DNA of 64,000 nt from Bradyrhizobium canariense. GTDB taxonomy: Bacteria > Pseudomonadota > Alphaproteobacteria > Rhizobiales > Xanthobacteraceae. Positions 54,540 through 63,354 of this stretch are shown piece by piece. Within the stretch, counting starts at the first letter, position 1; every line of letters starts with the position of its first letter. The stretch lies in NCBI RefSeq assembly GCF_019402665.1, contig NZ_VSST01000019.1, positions 124,001-188,000 of the forward strand, in the 5' to 3' direction. The position numbers and the translations under genes are program-made. The notes under the pieces were generated by a model, which worked only from the letters and a program-made list of their open reading frames with translations, ran no database searches and was not told where the DNA came from.

Positions 54540-55006
54540 TGAAACGATTTGGAGTAGCGCTGCTCGCAGTCGCGATCGCGGCTGGCGCGAGTTCGCTGAC
54601 CGCGCAGACGGTGACGTCAGGCTTGCGCGGCCCGACCCCGCTCAACGACGAAGGGCCGGCGCCGCCGATGCTGCCGAACCGCAACACCTCCGAAAGGGAA
54701 GTGCGCAACTATCCGGAGCAGCCGCCGGTGATCCCGCATGCGATCGACGGCTATCAAGTCGATCTCAACGGCAACAAGTGCCTGTCCTGCCACGCGCGGG
54801 CGCGCATCGCGGAATCGCAGGCGCCGATGGTCTCGATCACCCACTTCATGGATCGCGACGGCCAGTTCCTGGCTTCGATCTCGCCGCGCCGCTTCTTCTG
54901 CACGGAATGCCACGTGCCGCAGAACACGGCGACGCCGCCCGTCAGCAACGACTTCACCGACATCGACACGCTGCTGTCGCGCGCAAGCCCCGGTGGCCGC
55001 CGATGA
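54536..55006 (+). CDS. napB: Nitrate reductase diheme cytochrome c subunit
   Basis: 156 residues. Sec signal ([22 protein letters not shown]) and two c-type heme motifs, CLSCH (82-86) and CTECH (122-126), with distal His in ITHFMD and the linker. Passes electrons to NapA. Overlaps napA at its start (ATGATG) and napC at its end. Confidence 0.95.
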   Translation: MMKRFGVALLAVAIAAGASSLTAQTVTSGLRGPTPLNDEGPAPPMLPNRNTSEREVRNYPEQPPVIPHAIDGYQVDLNGNKCLSCHARARIAESQAPMVSITHFMDRDGQFLASISPRRFFCTECHVPQNTATPPVSNDFTDIDTLLSRASPGGRR

Positions 55007-55656
55007 CGACGACCGCTGATGAACCCGGCGAGGGAATGAAGGCCAAGGGCGGCTTCGTCGCGCGAAGCTTGGACTTTGCGCGCGAGCTCTGGCAGGTGCT
55101 GATCCGTCCGAGCTCGGTGTTCGGGCTTGGTGTGCTGGTGCTGGCGGGCTTCATGGCCGGCGTGATCTTCTGGGGCGGCTTCAACACCGCACTGGAATTG
55201 ACCAACACCGAAAAATTCTGCACCGGCTGCCACGAGATGAAGGACAACGTCTATGCCGAGCTGAAGTCGACCATCCACTTCGCCAACCGCTCCGGCGTGC
55301 GGGCGACCTGTCCGGATTGCCACGTGCCGCACAACTGGACCGACAAGATCGCCCGCAAGATGCAGGCCTCCAAGGAGGTCTGGGGCAAGATCTTCGGCAC
55401 GATCGATACCCGCGAGAAATTCCAGGATCACCGGCTCGAGCTGGCGGCGCATGAATGGGCGCGCTTCAAGTCCAACGATTCGCTGGAATGCCGCAACTGC
55501 CACAGCGCCGATTCCATGGACATCACCAAGCAGTCGCCGCGGGCCTCGGTCGCCCATCAGCGCTTCCTGTTCACCAAGGAAAAGACCTGCATCGACTGCC
55601 ACAAGGGCATCGCTCACCATCTGCCCGACATGCGCGGCGTTCCCGGCTGGCAATAG
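55003..55656 (+). CDS. napC: NapC/NirT tetraheme quinol dehydrogenase
   Basis: 217 residues. One N-terminal membrane anchor ([20 protein letters not shown]) and four c-type heme motifs: CTGCH, CPDCH, CRNCH and CIDCH. Oxidises membrane quinol and reduces NapB. Last gene of the operon. Upstream in-frame sequence shadows napB. Confidence 0.96.
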   Translation: MTTTADEPGEGMKAKGGFVARSLDFARELWQVLIRPSSVFGLGVLVLAGFMAGVIFWGGFNTALELTNTEKFCTGCHEMKDNVYAELKSTIHFANRSGVRATCPDCHVPHNWTDKIARKMQASKEVWGKIFGTIDTREKFQDHRLELAAHEWARFKSNDSLECRNCHSADSMDITKQSPRASVAHQRFLFTKEKTCIDCHKGIAHHLPDMRGVPGWQ

Positions 55657-55742
55657 GGGTGCGGCCCGCTTGAACCGGCGGGGCGAATGGTTAGTTTGAG
55701 GGGCGGCGAATCGCTCCGTTTCGCCCCCTCCTCAAAGCAGAC

Positions 55743-56858
55743 ATGGCCACATTCACCCCGCATCAGGATGCCGCGCTCAAGGCCGTTGGCGACTGGCTCA
55801 AGGCCAAACCCGGCCGCAACGGCACGCCGCCGGTGTTCCGCCTGTTCGGCTATGCCGGCACCGGCAAGACCACGCTGGCGCGGCACATCGCCGACGGCGT
55901 CGACGGCGAGGTGAAGTTCGCCGCCTTCACCGGCAAAGCGGCGCTGGTCATGCGCAACAAGGGGTGCGACGAAGCCTCCACGATCCATTCGCTGATCTAT
56001 CGCACCCGCGAATCCGGCGAGGAGCAGCCGAGCTTCGAGCTGTGGGACGACGCCCCGGCCTCCAAGGCCAAGCTGATCGTGATCGACGAATGCTCGATGG
56101 TCGATGCCGAACTGGGCCGCGACCTGATGTCGTTCGACTGCCCGCTGCTGGTGCTGGGCGATCCCGCCCAGTTGCCGCCGATCCAGGGCGGCGGCTTCTT
56201 CACCAACACCGAGCCCGACGCGATGCTGACCGAGGTGCACCGCCAGGCCCAGGACGACCCGATCGTGCGGATGTCGATGGACGTCCGCGAGGGCCGCGAG
56301 CTCGACATCGGCCGCTACGGCGAGAGCGAGGTGGTGTCGCGCAAGGAGCTCGACCCCGATCGCGTCATGGCCGCCGACCAGGTCCTGGTCGGCCGCAACA
56401 ACACGCGGCGCGCGTACAATATGCGGGTGCGCCAGCGCCAGAACATCGAAGACGTTTTCCCCGTCGCCGGCGACAAGCTGGTCTGCCTGCGCAACAACCG
56501 CAAGAAGGGCCTGTTCAACGGCGGCCTGTGGCGCGTGAAGTCGCGCAACACCTCGCGCTCGAAATCCCGCATTCTCAGCATGCGGCTGTCGCCGGACGAG
56601 GATCTCGGCCACAAGGTGACCAAGGTCTCGGTGCGCGCCGATTGCTTCGAGGGCGGTGTCGAGGCCATCGCCTGGGAGCAGCGCAAGCCCTATGACGAGT
56701 TCGACTATGGCTACGTGCTGACCGTACACAAGTCGCAGGGGTCGCAATGGGACGACGTCGTGCTGTTCGACGAGAGTTTTGCGTTTCAGGAGAGCCGGGC
56801 GAGGTGGCTGTACACGGGGATCACGCGGGCGGCGAAGCGGCTGAGCATTGTGGTTTGA
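55743..56858 (+). CDS. RecD-like SF1 ATP-dependent helicase
   Basis: 371 residues. Walker A GYAGTGKTT (36-44), FTGKAALVM, Walker B IVIDECSMVDAE, GDPAQLPPI, and the C-terminal UvrD_C_2 motif GYVLTVHKSQGSQWDDV followed by YTGITRAAKR. It lacks the long N-terminal extension of RecD2 and is a short stand-alone helicase of the kind common in alphaproteobacteria. Recombination or repair role inferred. Confidence 0.88.
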   Translation: MATFTPHQDAALKAVGDWLKAKPGRNGTPPVFRLFGYAGTGKTTLARHIADGVDGEVKFAAFTGKAALVMRNKGCDEASTIHSLIYRTRESGEEQPSFELWDDAPASKAKLIVIDECSMVDAELGRDLMSFDCPLLVLGDPAQLPPIQGGGFFTNTEPDAMLTEVHRQAQDDPIVRMSMDVREGRELDIGRYGESEVVSRKELDPDRVMAADQVLVGRNNTRRAYNMRVRQRQNIEDVFPVAGDKLVCLRNNRKKGLFNGGLWRVKSRNTSRSKSRILSMRLSPDEDLGHKVTKVSVRADCFEGGVEAIAWEQRKPYDEFDYGYVLTVHKSQGSQWDDVVLFDESFAFQESRARWLYTGITRAAKRLSIVV

Positions 56859-56864
56859 CGCTGC

Positions 56865-56981
56865 CGTAGGGTGGGTTAGCCGAAGGCGTAACCCACCTCT
56901 TCTGTCTCCTCGGATCGCAACAGTGGTGGGTTACGCCGAGCAGATGCGCTTTGCGCATCTGCAGGGCTAACCCACCCTACG
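56865..56981. repeat. Palindromic intergenic element, family B, copy 2
   Basis: CGTAGGGTGGGTTAGCC at the left and GGCTAACCCACCCTACG at the right; internal GTAACCCACC/GGTGGGTTAC arms. Related to 38212-38302 by shared outer CGTAGGGTGGG. Confidence 0.9.
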
Positions 56982-56986
56982 AAACC

Positions 56987-58684
56987 TCACTTACCCGCGA
57001 CGAAATAAAAATCCTCGCGCCCCGGCGGCGAGCCGTAGGAAAACGGCTGCTGCTCGTGCTTGGTCACAAGCCAGACGTCGTCGCGGACGATGTCGAACAG
57101 TTTTCGGATCTCGACGCGCGGCACCCTGATTTCGCGGGCGAGCGCGGTGGCGAACGGGCTGTCGGCGCCGCCGTCGCCGTCCATCGCGGTCTCGCCGTGC
57201 TTGGCGGCGTAGACCACCATGAAGCCGGCGCCGGGCTCGATGTTGGAAAAGCCCTTGTCCACCAGCTTGAGCGACAGCGTGCGCTGCATGGTCGGCGCGA
57301 ACGGATTGTCGCGGCAGGCATCCAGCATGACCAGACGCACTTTTCGCGCAGCGCCCACCGCCGCGATCACCTGCTCCAGCGCAACCGCCTGGGTCTCGGC
57401 GTCCCTGTCGGCGGCAAGCTTGGCATCGACGGGAACGAGATAGTTAACGCCGCCGATCTCGAAACCGTGGCCGGCGTAATAGACCACCGCCCAATCCGCC
57501 TTCTCCGCTTCGGCCGCAAACGTCTGCAACGCTTCGAAGAACTTGTCGCGGGTGAGGTCGCTGACGGATATCACGGTCTGGAAGCCAACGTCGCGCAGCG
57601 CGGCCGCGATCATTTTCGAGTCGCGTGGCGGATTGGGCAAGGCGTGGACGTTCTTGTAGGCGCCGTTGCCGATCACAAGTGCCACACGGCGCCCTGCGGA
57701 TCCGGCTGACGGCTGCGGTGTCAGCGCAGCCAATCGCTCCTGCGCGATGGCGCGGGCGCGCGCGACGTCGAGCTCGTCGAACTTCGTCAGCGAATAGGCC
57801 GCCGCACGATAGTCGGCACGGGCCTGGGCGAGATCCTTCTTGCGCTCGTAGATCTGGCCGCGACCCGAATGTGCGCGCACATTGTTCGGGTTGATCTGGA
57901 TCGCAATGTTGTAGTCCTTCAGCGCGGCGTCGAGATCGCCTTTCAGCATGTTGACGTCGGCGCGATTGTTGATCGCGTACGTGTTCTTCGGCTGCTTCTC
58001 GATCAGGCCGTTGCAGTCGGCGAAGGCCTGGTCGAACTTGCCCATCATGCCGTAGGTGATGCAGCGATTGCCGGTGATCTGCTGCGCGGCCGGTTCGATC
58101 TTCTCGGCCTCCGCGAAATCAGCAATTGCGCCGTCAAAATCCTGCATCAGCGTGCGCACGCGGGCGCGGTTGGTGTAGCCGAGCAGGAACTTGGGCGCGT
58201 ATTTGATCGAGAGGTTGAAATCGTCGAGCGCGCTTTGCAGCGCACCCCGGCGCAATTGGATGATGCCGCGGTTGTTGTAGGGGACACCGTAGGTCGGGCG
58301 CTTCTGGAGCGCGAGGTTGTAGTCCGCCATCGCATGGTCGTCCTGGCCCGTCCGCTCATAGGCGAGGCCGCGCAAATTGAGCGTGACGACGTTGTCAGGA
58401 TCGAGATCGACGGCCATGGACAAGGTCTCGATCGCGTGGCCGTAGTCGCGCTTGTTGATCAGCGTATTGCCGCGCACGGAGAGCGCGATGCCCTTGTCCT
58501 TGCCGGTGACACGGTCGGCGTTGAGCAAATTGTCGCAGGCCTGCGCCCTCGCCTGCGCATCCGCCTGGCGGTCGCGGCAAAGGGCGAGGTCGTCGCCGGG
58601 TTGCGGTGCGGCCGCCGCGATCGAGTTCCAGCCGGGCAGGATGGCGAGAACGACGATGAGGGTCAGGGATGCGACGCGCAGCAT
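56987..58684 (-). CDS. TPR-caspase (orthocaspase-like) protein
   Basis: 565 residues. Signal peptide (LIVVLAILPGWNSIAAA), about six TPR repeats (residues ~65-300, with DPDNVVTLNLRGLAYERTG), then a C14 caspase-like domain with His406 in YYAGHGFEI and Cys457 in MLDACRDNPF. The Cys-His dyad is intact, so peptidase activity is possible. Being exported, it would act in the periplasm. No obvious partner gene. Confidence 0.85.
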   Translation of the reverse strand: MLRVASLTLIVVLAILPGWNSIAAAAPQPGDDLALCRDRQADAQARAQACDNLLNADRVTGKDKGIALSVRGNTLINKRDYGHAIETLSMAVDLDPDNVVTLNLRGLAYERTGQDDHAMADYNLALQKRPTYGVPYNNRGIIQLRRGALQSALDDFNLSIKYAPKFLLGYTNRARVRTLMQDFDGAIADFAEAEKIEPAAQQITGNRCITYGMMGKFDQAFADCNGLIEKQPKNTYAINNRADVNMLKGDLDAALKDYNIAIQINPNNVRAHSGRGQIYERKKDLAQARADYRAAAYSLTKFDELDVARARAIAQERLAALTPQPSAGSAGRRVALVIGNGAYKNVHALPNPPRDSKMIAAALRDVGFQTVISVSDLTRDKFFEALQTFAAEAEKADWAVVYYAGHGFEIGGVNYLVPVDAKLAADRDAETQAVALEQVIAAVGAARKVRLVMLDACRDNPFAPTMQRTLSLKLVDKGFSNIEPGAGFMVVYAAKHGETAMDGDGGADSPFATALAREIRVPRVEIRKLFDIVRDDVWLVTKHEQQPFSYGSPPGREDFYFVAGK

Positions 58685-58928
58685 GTTGTTAGGTCAGCTC
58701 CAGCCATCATTCTTTAGGTCGATCACCGATCGCGCCGGTTCATCTAGCGCGGAGTTCCGGTCCTCGCCAAGCCGGGCTGCTCCAGGCGGCGCGTTTCACA
58801 GACTCGTGTCCGTCCGGCCGTAACAATCGCCCGGACCGCCCGTATCTCGAATGTCCGAAAATGCCGGCCAGGCTGTTCGCCCGGCCCCAACCGCCCTAGA
58901 CTGCCAGACCTTCGGAAAGAGGATCGCC

Positions 58929-59633
58929 ATGCGCCGACCTGCCCTCCTGTCCCTGCTCGCCGCAACCACCGCCCTGACGCTGGCCTTTGCCACGCCGACC
59001 CGGGCCGCAGAGGATGCGGTCGTGATCCCCGCTCCTGCCGTTGATGCGGCGCCCGCAAGCGGGATCCAGACCGCCGTGATCGCCGGCGGCTGCTTCTGGG
59101 GCGTGCAGGGCGTGTTCCAGCACACCGCGGGCGTCGTCAACGCGGTCTCCGGCTACGCCGGCGGCACCAAGGCGACAGCCGACTACCAGACCGTCTCGAG
59201 TGGCCGGACCGGCCACGCGGAATCCGTCGAGATCAAATACGACCCGAAGAAGATCTCCTACGGCAAGATCCTGCAGATTTACTTCTCGGTGGCGCACGAC
59301 CCGACCCAGCTCAACCGGCAGGGCCCCGACAGCGGCACGCAATATCGCTCGGCGATCTTCACCACCTCCGACGAGCAGAAGAAGGTGGCCGAGGCCTATA
59401 TCGCCCAGCTCAACGGCGCCAAGGTCTTCAATAAGCCGATCGCGACCAAGGTCGGCGCGCTGGAGGCGTTCTATCCGGCGGAGGCCTACCACCAGGATTA
59501 TCTGACCCTGCACCCGAACCAGCCCTATATCGCCTACAACGACCTCCCGAAGGTCGAGAACCTGAAAAAGCTGTTCGCGGATAACTATATCGAGAAGCCG
59601 ACGCTGGTGAGCGCCAGCAAGGCCACCAACTGA
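58929..59633 (+). CDS. msrA: Exported peptide methionine sulfoxide reductase A
   Basis: 234 residues. Signal peptide 1-26 ([19 protein letters not shown]), active site GGCFWG with Cys55, GYAGGT, and [17 protein letters not shown]. Repairs (S)-methionine sulfoxide in periplasmic proteins. GAGGATCG site ahead of ATG. Followed by msrB, 58 bases downstream. Confidence 0.93.
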   Translation: MRRPALLSLLAATTALTLAFATPTRAAEDAVVIPAPAVDAAPASGIQTAVIAGGCFWGVQGVFQHTAGVVNAVSGYAGGTKATADYQTVSSGRTGHAESVEIKYDPKKISYGKILQIYFSVAHDPTQLNRQGPDSGTQYRSAIFTTSDEQKKVAEAYIAQLNGAKVFNKPIATKVGALEAFYPAEAYHQDYLTLHPNQPYIAYNDLPKVENLKKLFADNYIEKPTLVSASKATN

Positions 59634-59691
59634 TCGCAAGATCACTGAACAAGATCACGGAAAACAAGTTCACCGAAAAAACGGGAGACCC

Positions 59692-60111
59692 ATGCCCGAC
59701 ACCAAGACGAAAACCACGGACGACAAGGTCATCAAGAGCGAACAGCAATGGCGCAACGAGCTGTCGCCGATGCAATACGCGGTGCTGCGCGAGAAGGCGA
59801 CCGAGCGTCCCTTCTCCGGCGAATATGAGCACGACCACCGCGCCGGTACCTATACCTGCGCCGGTTGCGGCAATGTGCTGTTCGAGTCCGACGCGAAGTT
59901 CGATTCCGGCTGCGGCTGGCCGAGCTTCACCCAGCCCGCCGCCGAGGGCCATATCGATGAGGAGCGGGACGTCAGCCACGGCATGATCCGCACCGAGGTG
60001 CTGTGCGCCAAGTGCAGCGGCCATCTCGGCCATGTCTTCCCCGACGGCCCGGGGCCTACCGGCTTGCGTTACTGCATCAATTCCGCAGCGCTGAAGCTCG
60101 AGCCCAAATAA
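59692..60111 (+). CDS. msrB: Peptide methionine (R)-S-oxide reductase B
   Basis: 139 residues. Zinc cysteines CAGC and CAKC, substrate-site [26 protein letters not shown] with catalytic Cys128. No signal peptide, so cytoplasmic, unlike the adjacent MsrA. GGGAGACCC ribosome site. Same-direction pair with msrA. Confidence 0.95.
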   Translation: MPDTKTKTTDDKVIKSEQQWRNELSPMQYAVLREKATERPFSGEYEHDHRAGTYTCAGCGNVLFESDAKFDSGCGWPSFTQPAAEGHIDEERDVSHGMIRTEVLCAKCSGHLGHVFPDGPGPTGLRYCINSAALKLEPK

Positions 60112-60219
60112 ACCTTGCGCGCCGCCGGGTTCCGCCATGGAACCCGGCGGCGCGATGTGCTTTTCTTCGCTGGTGGTGCGGCCGGCCATGGCGTTGCGGC
60201 GGCCGCCAGGGAGGATGCC

Positions 60220-60384
60220 ATGACGCTTGGGACCATCCTGATCATCCTGGTGATCATTTATCTCGTCGGCGGCTTGTCGGGCCGCATCGGTGGCTACGGC
60301 TACGGAATGGGTCATTCCGGCATGGGGATCGGCGGCCTCGTCCTGGTGGTACTGCTCGTGCTGCTGCTCCTTGGCAAGCTATAA
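60220..60384 (+). CDS. 54-residue membrane protein (DUF3309-like)
   Basis: MTLGTILIILVIIYLVGG, then a Gly/Tyr/Met-rich loop (RIGGYGYGMGHSGMGIG), then LVLVVLLVLLLLGKL. Two membrane helices. AGGGAGG lies ahead of ATG 60220. Small DUF3309 proteins share the N-terminal TLGTILIILLI, but the glycine loop is longer here. Confidence 0.65.
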   Translation: MTLGTILIILVIIYLVGGLSGRIGGYGYGMGHSGMGIGGLVLVVLLVLLLLGKL

Positions 60385-60595
60385 ACCATCCAAGCCGCTG
60401 ATATTACTGCAATTTTCCGAGTTGCGGAGCTGCCATGCGCCGATTCATCATCTCGCATCGCGGGGGTCGCAATTTTGTCAAAACAGGCTATATTAGAGGA
60501 CGAAAATGACATGTGCGGCGCCCACTCAATGGTGGCCTCTGCCCGTCCCAACCCCACGCGCTTAAAGCCCCAGAGAGATCACGAGGTCTTTGACC

Positions 60596-60889
60596 ATGCG
60601 TCCATTGCGTCCGTTCAACTTCAACACTTCCGCCGAACTCTTCCCCGCTGCGATCCGCAAGAAGAAGCGTGCAGGCTTCACCTATCGCCGGTTCGGCACC
60701 GCGGCCGAAGCCGTGCAGTTCGCGATGGAGCAGTTGCCGACGGACTCGCTGAACGGCGCCTATCTTCAGGTCGAGGAAGCGCGCTTCGACCAGAACGGCA
60801 TCCGCTCGCTCTATGAGAGCGAAGCCTTCCCGCTGCCCCGTCACCGCAAGCCGGTGGAAGCCAGCACCGACGCCGCCGACGCGGCGTAA
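60596..60889 (+). CDS. Conserved hypothetical protein
   Basis: 97 residues. The core [36 protein letters not shown] is amphipathic and basic; [14 protein letters not shown] follows. A conserved family in Bradyrhizobium-like genomes as far as I can judge; no domain known. Strong terminator at 60920. Confidence 0.6.
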   Translation: MRPLRPFNFNTSAELFPAAIRKKKRAGFTYRRFGTAAEAVQFAMEQLPTDSLNGAYLQVEEARFDQNGIRSLYESEAFPLPRHRKPVEASTDAADAA

Positions 60890-60919
60890 ATTTTCGTAAA
60901 GCACCTCCGATGTGCGCTG

Positions 60920-60953
60920 AAAGCGCGGTCGCCGAAAGGCCGCCGCGCTTTTT
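60920..60953 (+). terminator. Rho-independent terminator
   Basis: AAAGCGCGG and CCGCGCTTTTT pair around a loop with nested GGC/GCC; five T residues follow. Ends the transcript of the 60596 gene. Confidence 0.9.
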
Positions 60954-60968
60954 GCATTTTCGGGAGTG

Positions 60969-61526
60969 TCAGATGCGCGGCTGCTTGTCGAGCCAGCGGC
61001 GCAGCAGGCGCACGTTGCGCATGTTGGCCCGGAACATGACGTCAAAGGCGTCGCCCGCGAACGGGACGATGCCGACGACGCCGTCGAGGGCGACATTGCC
61101 GAGCATGCGCGCGGTGATGTACCAGGGCGCCCCGAGCGCCCTCGCCTCTCGCACCAGCCAGAGCGAGATCGCGGTGGTGATGATGTCACCGACGACGGGG
61201 ATCAGTCCGATCAAGCCGTCGATGCCATAGCGGATATTGGTTCCGGGCAGCACGAAGGCCACGTCGAGCAGCTTTGCGATCGCCTCGATCCGCGCGATCC
61301 GCTGCTCGCGCGTCAGATTGCCGAACGGGTTGCCGGCGAAGGGACTGTCCTTGCCGAACTCGAAGCGAAACTCGCGAAAGCCCTGCTCCAGTGTTTCGGG
61401 CCGGATCTCACGACCGTCCTGATCGATGATCGGCCCACGCCCCTCGCTGCCCGAAGAGGCCGCACCCGGGCGGCTTCCCGAATGGGATCGACGCGGGGCA
61501 AGAATATCGTCATCGGACATGGTCAT
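60969..61526 (-). CDS. DUF4112 membrane protein
   Basis: 185 residues from ATG 61526 (second ATG at 61520). Two hydrophobic stretches (YGIDGLIGLIPVVGDIITTAISLWLV and NVALDGVVGIVPFAGDAFDVMF) with the repeated GxxPxxGD turns of DUF4112 proteins. Basic C-terminus (RLLRRWLDKQPRI). Function unknown. Confidence 0.72.
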   Translation of the reverse strand: MTMSDDDILAPRRSHSGSRPGAASSGSEGRGPIIDQDGREIRPETLEQGFREFRFEFGKDSPFAGNPFGNLTREQRIARIEAIAKLLDVAFVLPGTNIRYGIDGLIGLIPVVGDIITTAISLWLVREARALGAPWYITARMLGNVALDGVVGIVPFAGDAFDVMFRANMRNVRLLRRWLDKQPRI

Positions 61527-61587
61527 GGCCTGTAGGGAACGCACCAGCACGGCGGAGGTTGCTGCGGCGTGATCGAAGGTCGCGCCC

Positions 61588-62013
61588 TCAAGTCGGTGCC
61601 GCCGCCGGCTGCGGCTCCGCGACATATCTGTGCACGAGCCAGGATGAAATCACCGCCGGCACGAACCCGACGAGGCCGTACAGGATGAACTGCACCGCGC
61701 CCGAGTCCGGCCCGCGCGAGCTATAGGTCAGCGAGGCCAGGATGAAGGCGAACACGCCGACCAGCAGCATCCGCAGCACCGGGCCGATCCGCCGGATGTG
61801 GACCAGGATGTCGTCGACCGCCCCGATCATCAGCGAGGGCAGGAAGCCGAACAGATAGCTGTATTGCAGGGATTTGAAGAACACCGCGAACAGCTTGCCG
61901 ACCTCAGCGAGACTGGTCTGGGTCCAATAGCCGGACTGATAGGTCGTCGTCAGCAGCAGCAGGAACCCGCCCACGAATGGGCCAACCAGCGCAAACACGA
62001 GATAGCGTTTCAT
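61588..62013 (-). CDS. Four-helix membrane protein, unknown
   Basis: 141 residues with four membrane segments: FALVGPFVGGFLLLLTT, YLFGFLPSLMIGAV, LLVGVFAFILASLTY and FILYGLVGFVPAVISSWLV. No motif of a known transporter. Conserved type in Bradyrhizobium-like genomes is likely, but not verified. Confidence 0.6.
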   Translation of the reverse strand: MKRYLVFALVGPFVGGFLLLLTTTYQSGYWTQTSLAEVGKLFAVFFKSLQYSYLFGFLPSLMIGAVDDILVHIRRIGPVLRMLLVGVFAFILASLTYSSRGPDSGAVQFILYGLVGFVPAVISSWLVHRYVAEPQPAAAPT

Positions 62014-62089
62014 CAGGCACCCTCATCCTTCGCCCCGTTATAGCAGCGCCGCAGGAACCTTGAATAGCGGCGGCGCGGGCTCTGCCCTG

Positions 62090-62114
62090 GGAACAAGCCG
62101 CATAGCGACGAGTT
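62090..62114 (+). promoter_or_regulatory. Possible EcfG-like promoter (weak)
   Basis: GGAAC, 16 bases, then AGTT: -10 differs at its first base from CGTT. Lies 42 bases ahead of the secreted Cys-rich gene at 62157. Confidence 0.3.
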
Positions 62115-62156
62115 CAGACAGGACCTGAAACTCACCTGTCAGATTTGGAGCCGCCG

Positions 62157-62402
62157 ATGTCCCGCAAACTGTTCTTCCTGGCGACGATCGCGCTGACGGC
62201 CGTGAGCGGCCTGTCGAACGCGCCCGCTCTCGCACAAGGCCATATGGGTTCGCCGCAGGAGCAGCAAGCCTGTTCGCGGGACGCCTCGCGCTTCTGCCGC
62301 AAGGACCTCGGCAATGACGGTGCGGTGCAGAATTGCCTGCAAGCCAACCGAGCCAAACTGTCGCGGTCTTGCAGCAAGGTCTTTCAGAGCCACGGCATGT
62401 GA
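62157..62402 (+). CDS. Small secreted cysteine-rich protein 1
   Basis: 81 residues. Signal peptide (RKLFFLATIALTAVSGLSNAPALAQ) and a mature domain with C-x6-C (CSRDASRFC), then NCLQANRAKLSRSC. The same cysteine pattern is in the protein at 62928. Two disulfides are likely. GGAG site before ATG 62157. Function unknown. Confidence 0.7.
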   Translation: MSRKLFFLATIALTAVSGLSNAPALAQGHMGSPQEQQACSRDASRFCRKDLGNDGAVQNCLQANRAKLSRSCSKVFQSHGM

Positions 62403-62439
62403 GGACCGGAACCATCCCCGGCGAACGGAGAGTGAAGCC

Positions 62440-62667
62440 ATGTTGCGCGACGAACAGCTCTCGATCCTGAGGGACATCAGCCAATCCATCGCCTTTGCCG
62501 ACGACCGGCACGGCAAGATAGGCGAGCTGATCGCCGACGGTTACGTGATGAAGGACGGCGATCTGTTCGAGCTCACGGCAAAGGGCGTTACGGCGGTCGA
62601 AGAGCACGCAGCCCTTGGCGCAAGCGATGCGGAACCAGCGAGCGCATCCTCCGATCGGTTGATCTGA
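62440..62667 (+). CDS. Small winged-helix-like protein, unknown
   Basis: 75 residues. LRDISQSIAFADDRHGKIGELIADGYVMK and DLFELTAKGVTAVEEH have the helix-turn-helix plus wing feel of small MarR-like or phage-like proteins. GGAGAG site. No family assigned. Confidence 0.55.
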   Translation: MLRDEQLSILRDISQSIAFADDRHGKIGELIADGYVMKDGDLFELTAKGVTAVEEHAALGASDAEPASASSDRLI

Positions 62668-62927
62668 TCGCATGCGAGTCGCATTGTGCGTGACGTGCGC
62701 GCAACAATTGCGAATTCCTTTTCGCTTGGCATTGCGGCCGCGCGACAATGGCGCATACTTGATTCGGGCGGCGCAGCACTTTTCGATTCGAACATCACGA
62801 GAGATCGAGCAACCACATGCGGGATTGAGGTCCCGGCGTGATGGCTGAGACATGCGGCAGGTCAAGCCGCGTGCGGCGCCCCAAAATCAAGTGGCTCAAG
62901 CCCACGGAACTCGGGGACGCATTCTGC

Positions 62928-63197
62928 ATGACACGCAATCAGACGATCGCAACTCTCTTCGCCCTCGCCACCACCATCGCAATCCCGACCTCGCCGGGCT
63001 TCGCGTTCTCGTCCGAAGCGCAGCAGATGTGCTCGGGCGATGCCATGCGGCTGTGCTCCAGTGAGATCCCCGACATCCCCAGGATCACCGCCTGCATGGT
63101 ACGGAACAGGTCGCAGGTCAGCCCCGGCTGCCGCGCCGTGATGGACCGCGAGCACGCCGCCGCGACATCGCGCAAGCGGGAAGCCACGGCGCAATAG
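62928..63197 (+). CDS. Small secreted cysteine-rich protein 2
   Basis: 89 residues. Signal peptide (IATLFALATTIAIPTSPGFAF), then CSGDAMRLC (C-x6-C) and ACMVRNRSQVSPGC, the same arrangement as in the 62157 protein. A likely divergent paralogue, with a basic C-terminus (ATSRKREATAQ). ATG at 62928 chosen because earlier in-frame sequence has no signal peptide. Confidence 0.65.
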   Translation: MTRNQTIATLFALATTIAIPTSPGFAFSSEAQQMCSGDAMRLCSSEIPDIPRITACMVRNRSQVSPGCRAVMDREHAAATSRKREATAQ

Positions 63198-63216
63198 AGA
63201 GAGAGCGTACCTGCGG

Positions 63217-63331
63217 CCATCCTTCGAGACGCCCGCCCAAGGGGCGGGCCCTCAGGATGAGGTCTCGTTTCGCGGCGAGATATCAAACCCTCATGGTGAG
63301 GGGCTCGCCAAGGCGGGCGTCTCGAACCATG
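63217..63331. repeat. Palindromic intergenic element, family E
   Basis: Arms CCTTCGAGACGCCCGCC and GGCGGGCGTCTCGAA with an inner GGCCCTCAGGATGAGG/CCTCATGGTGAGG pairing. Dispersed type known from Bradyrhizobium genomes. Confidence 0.8.
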
Positions 63332-63354
63332 CAGAGGTCTCACGGAGTAGAGAT

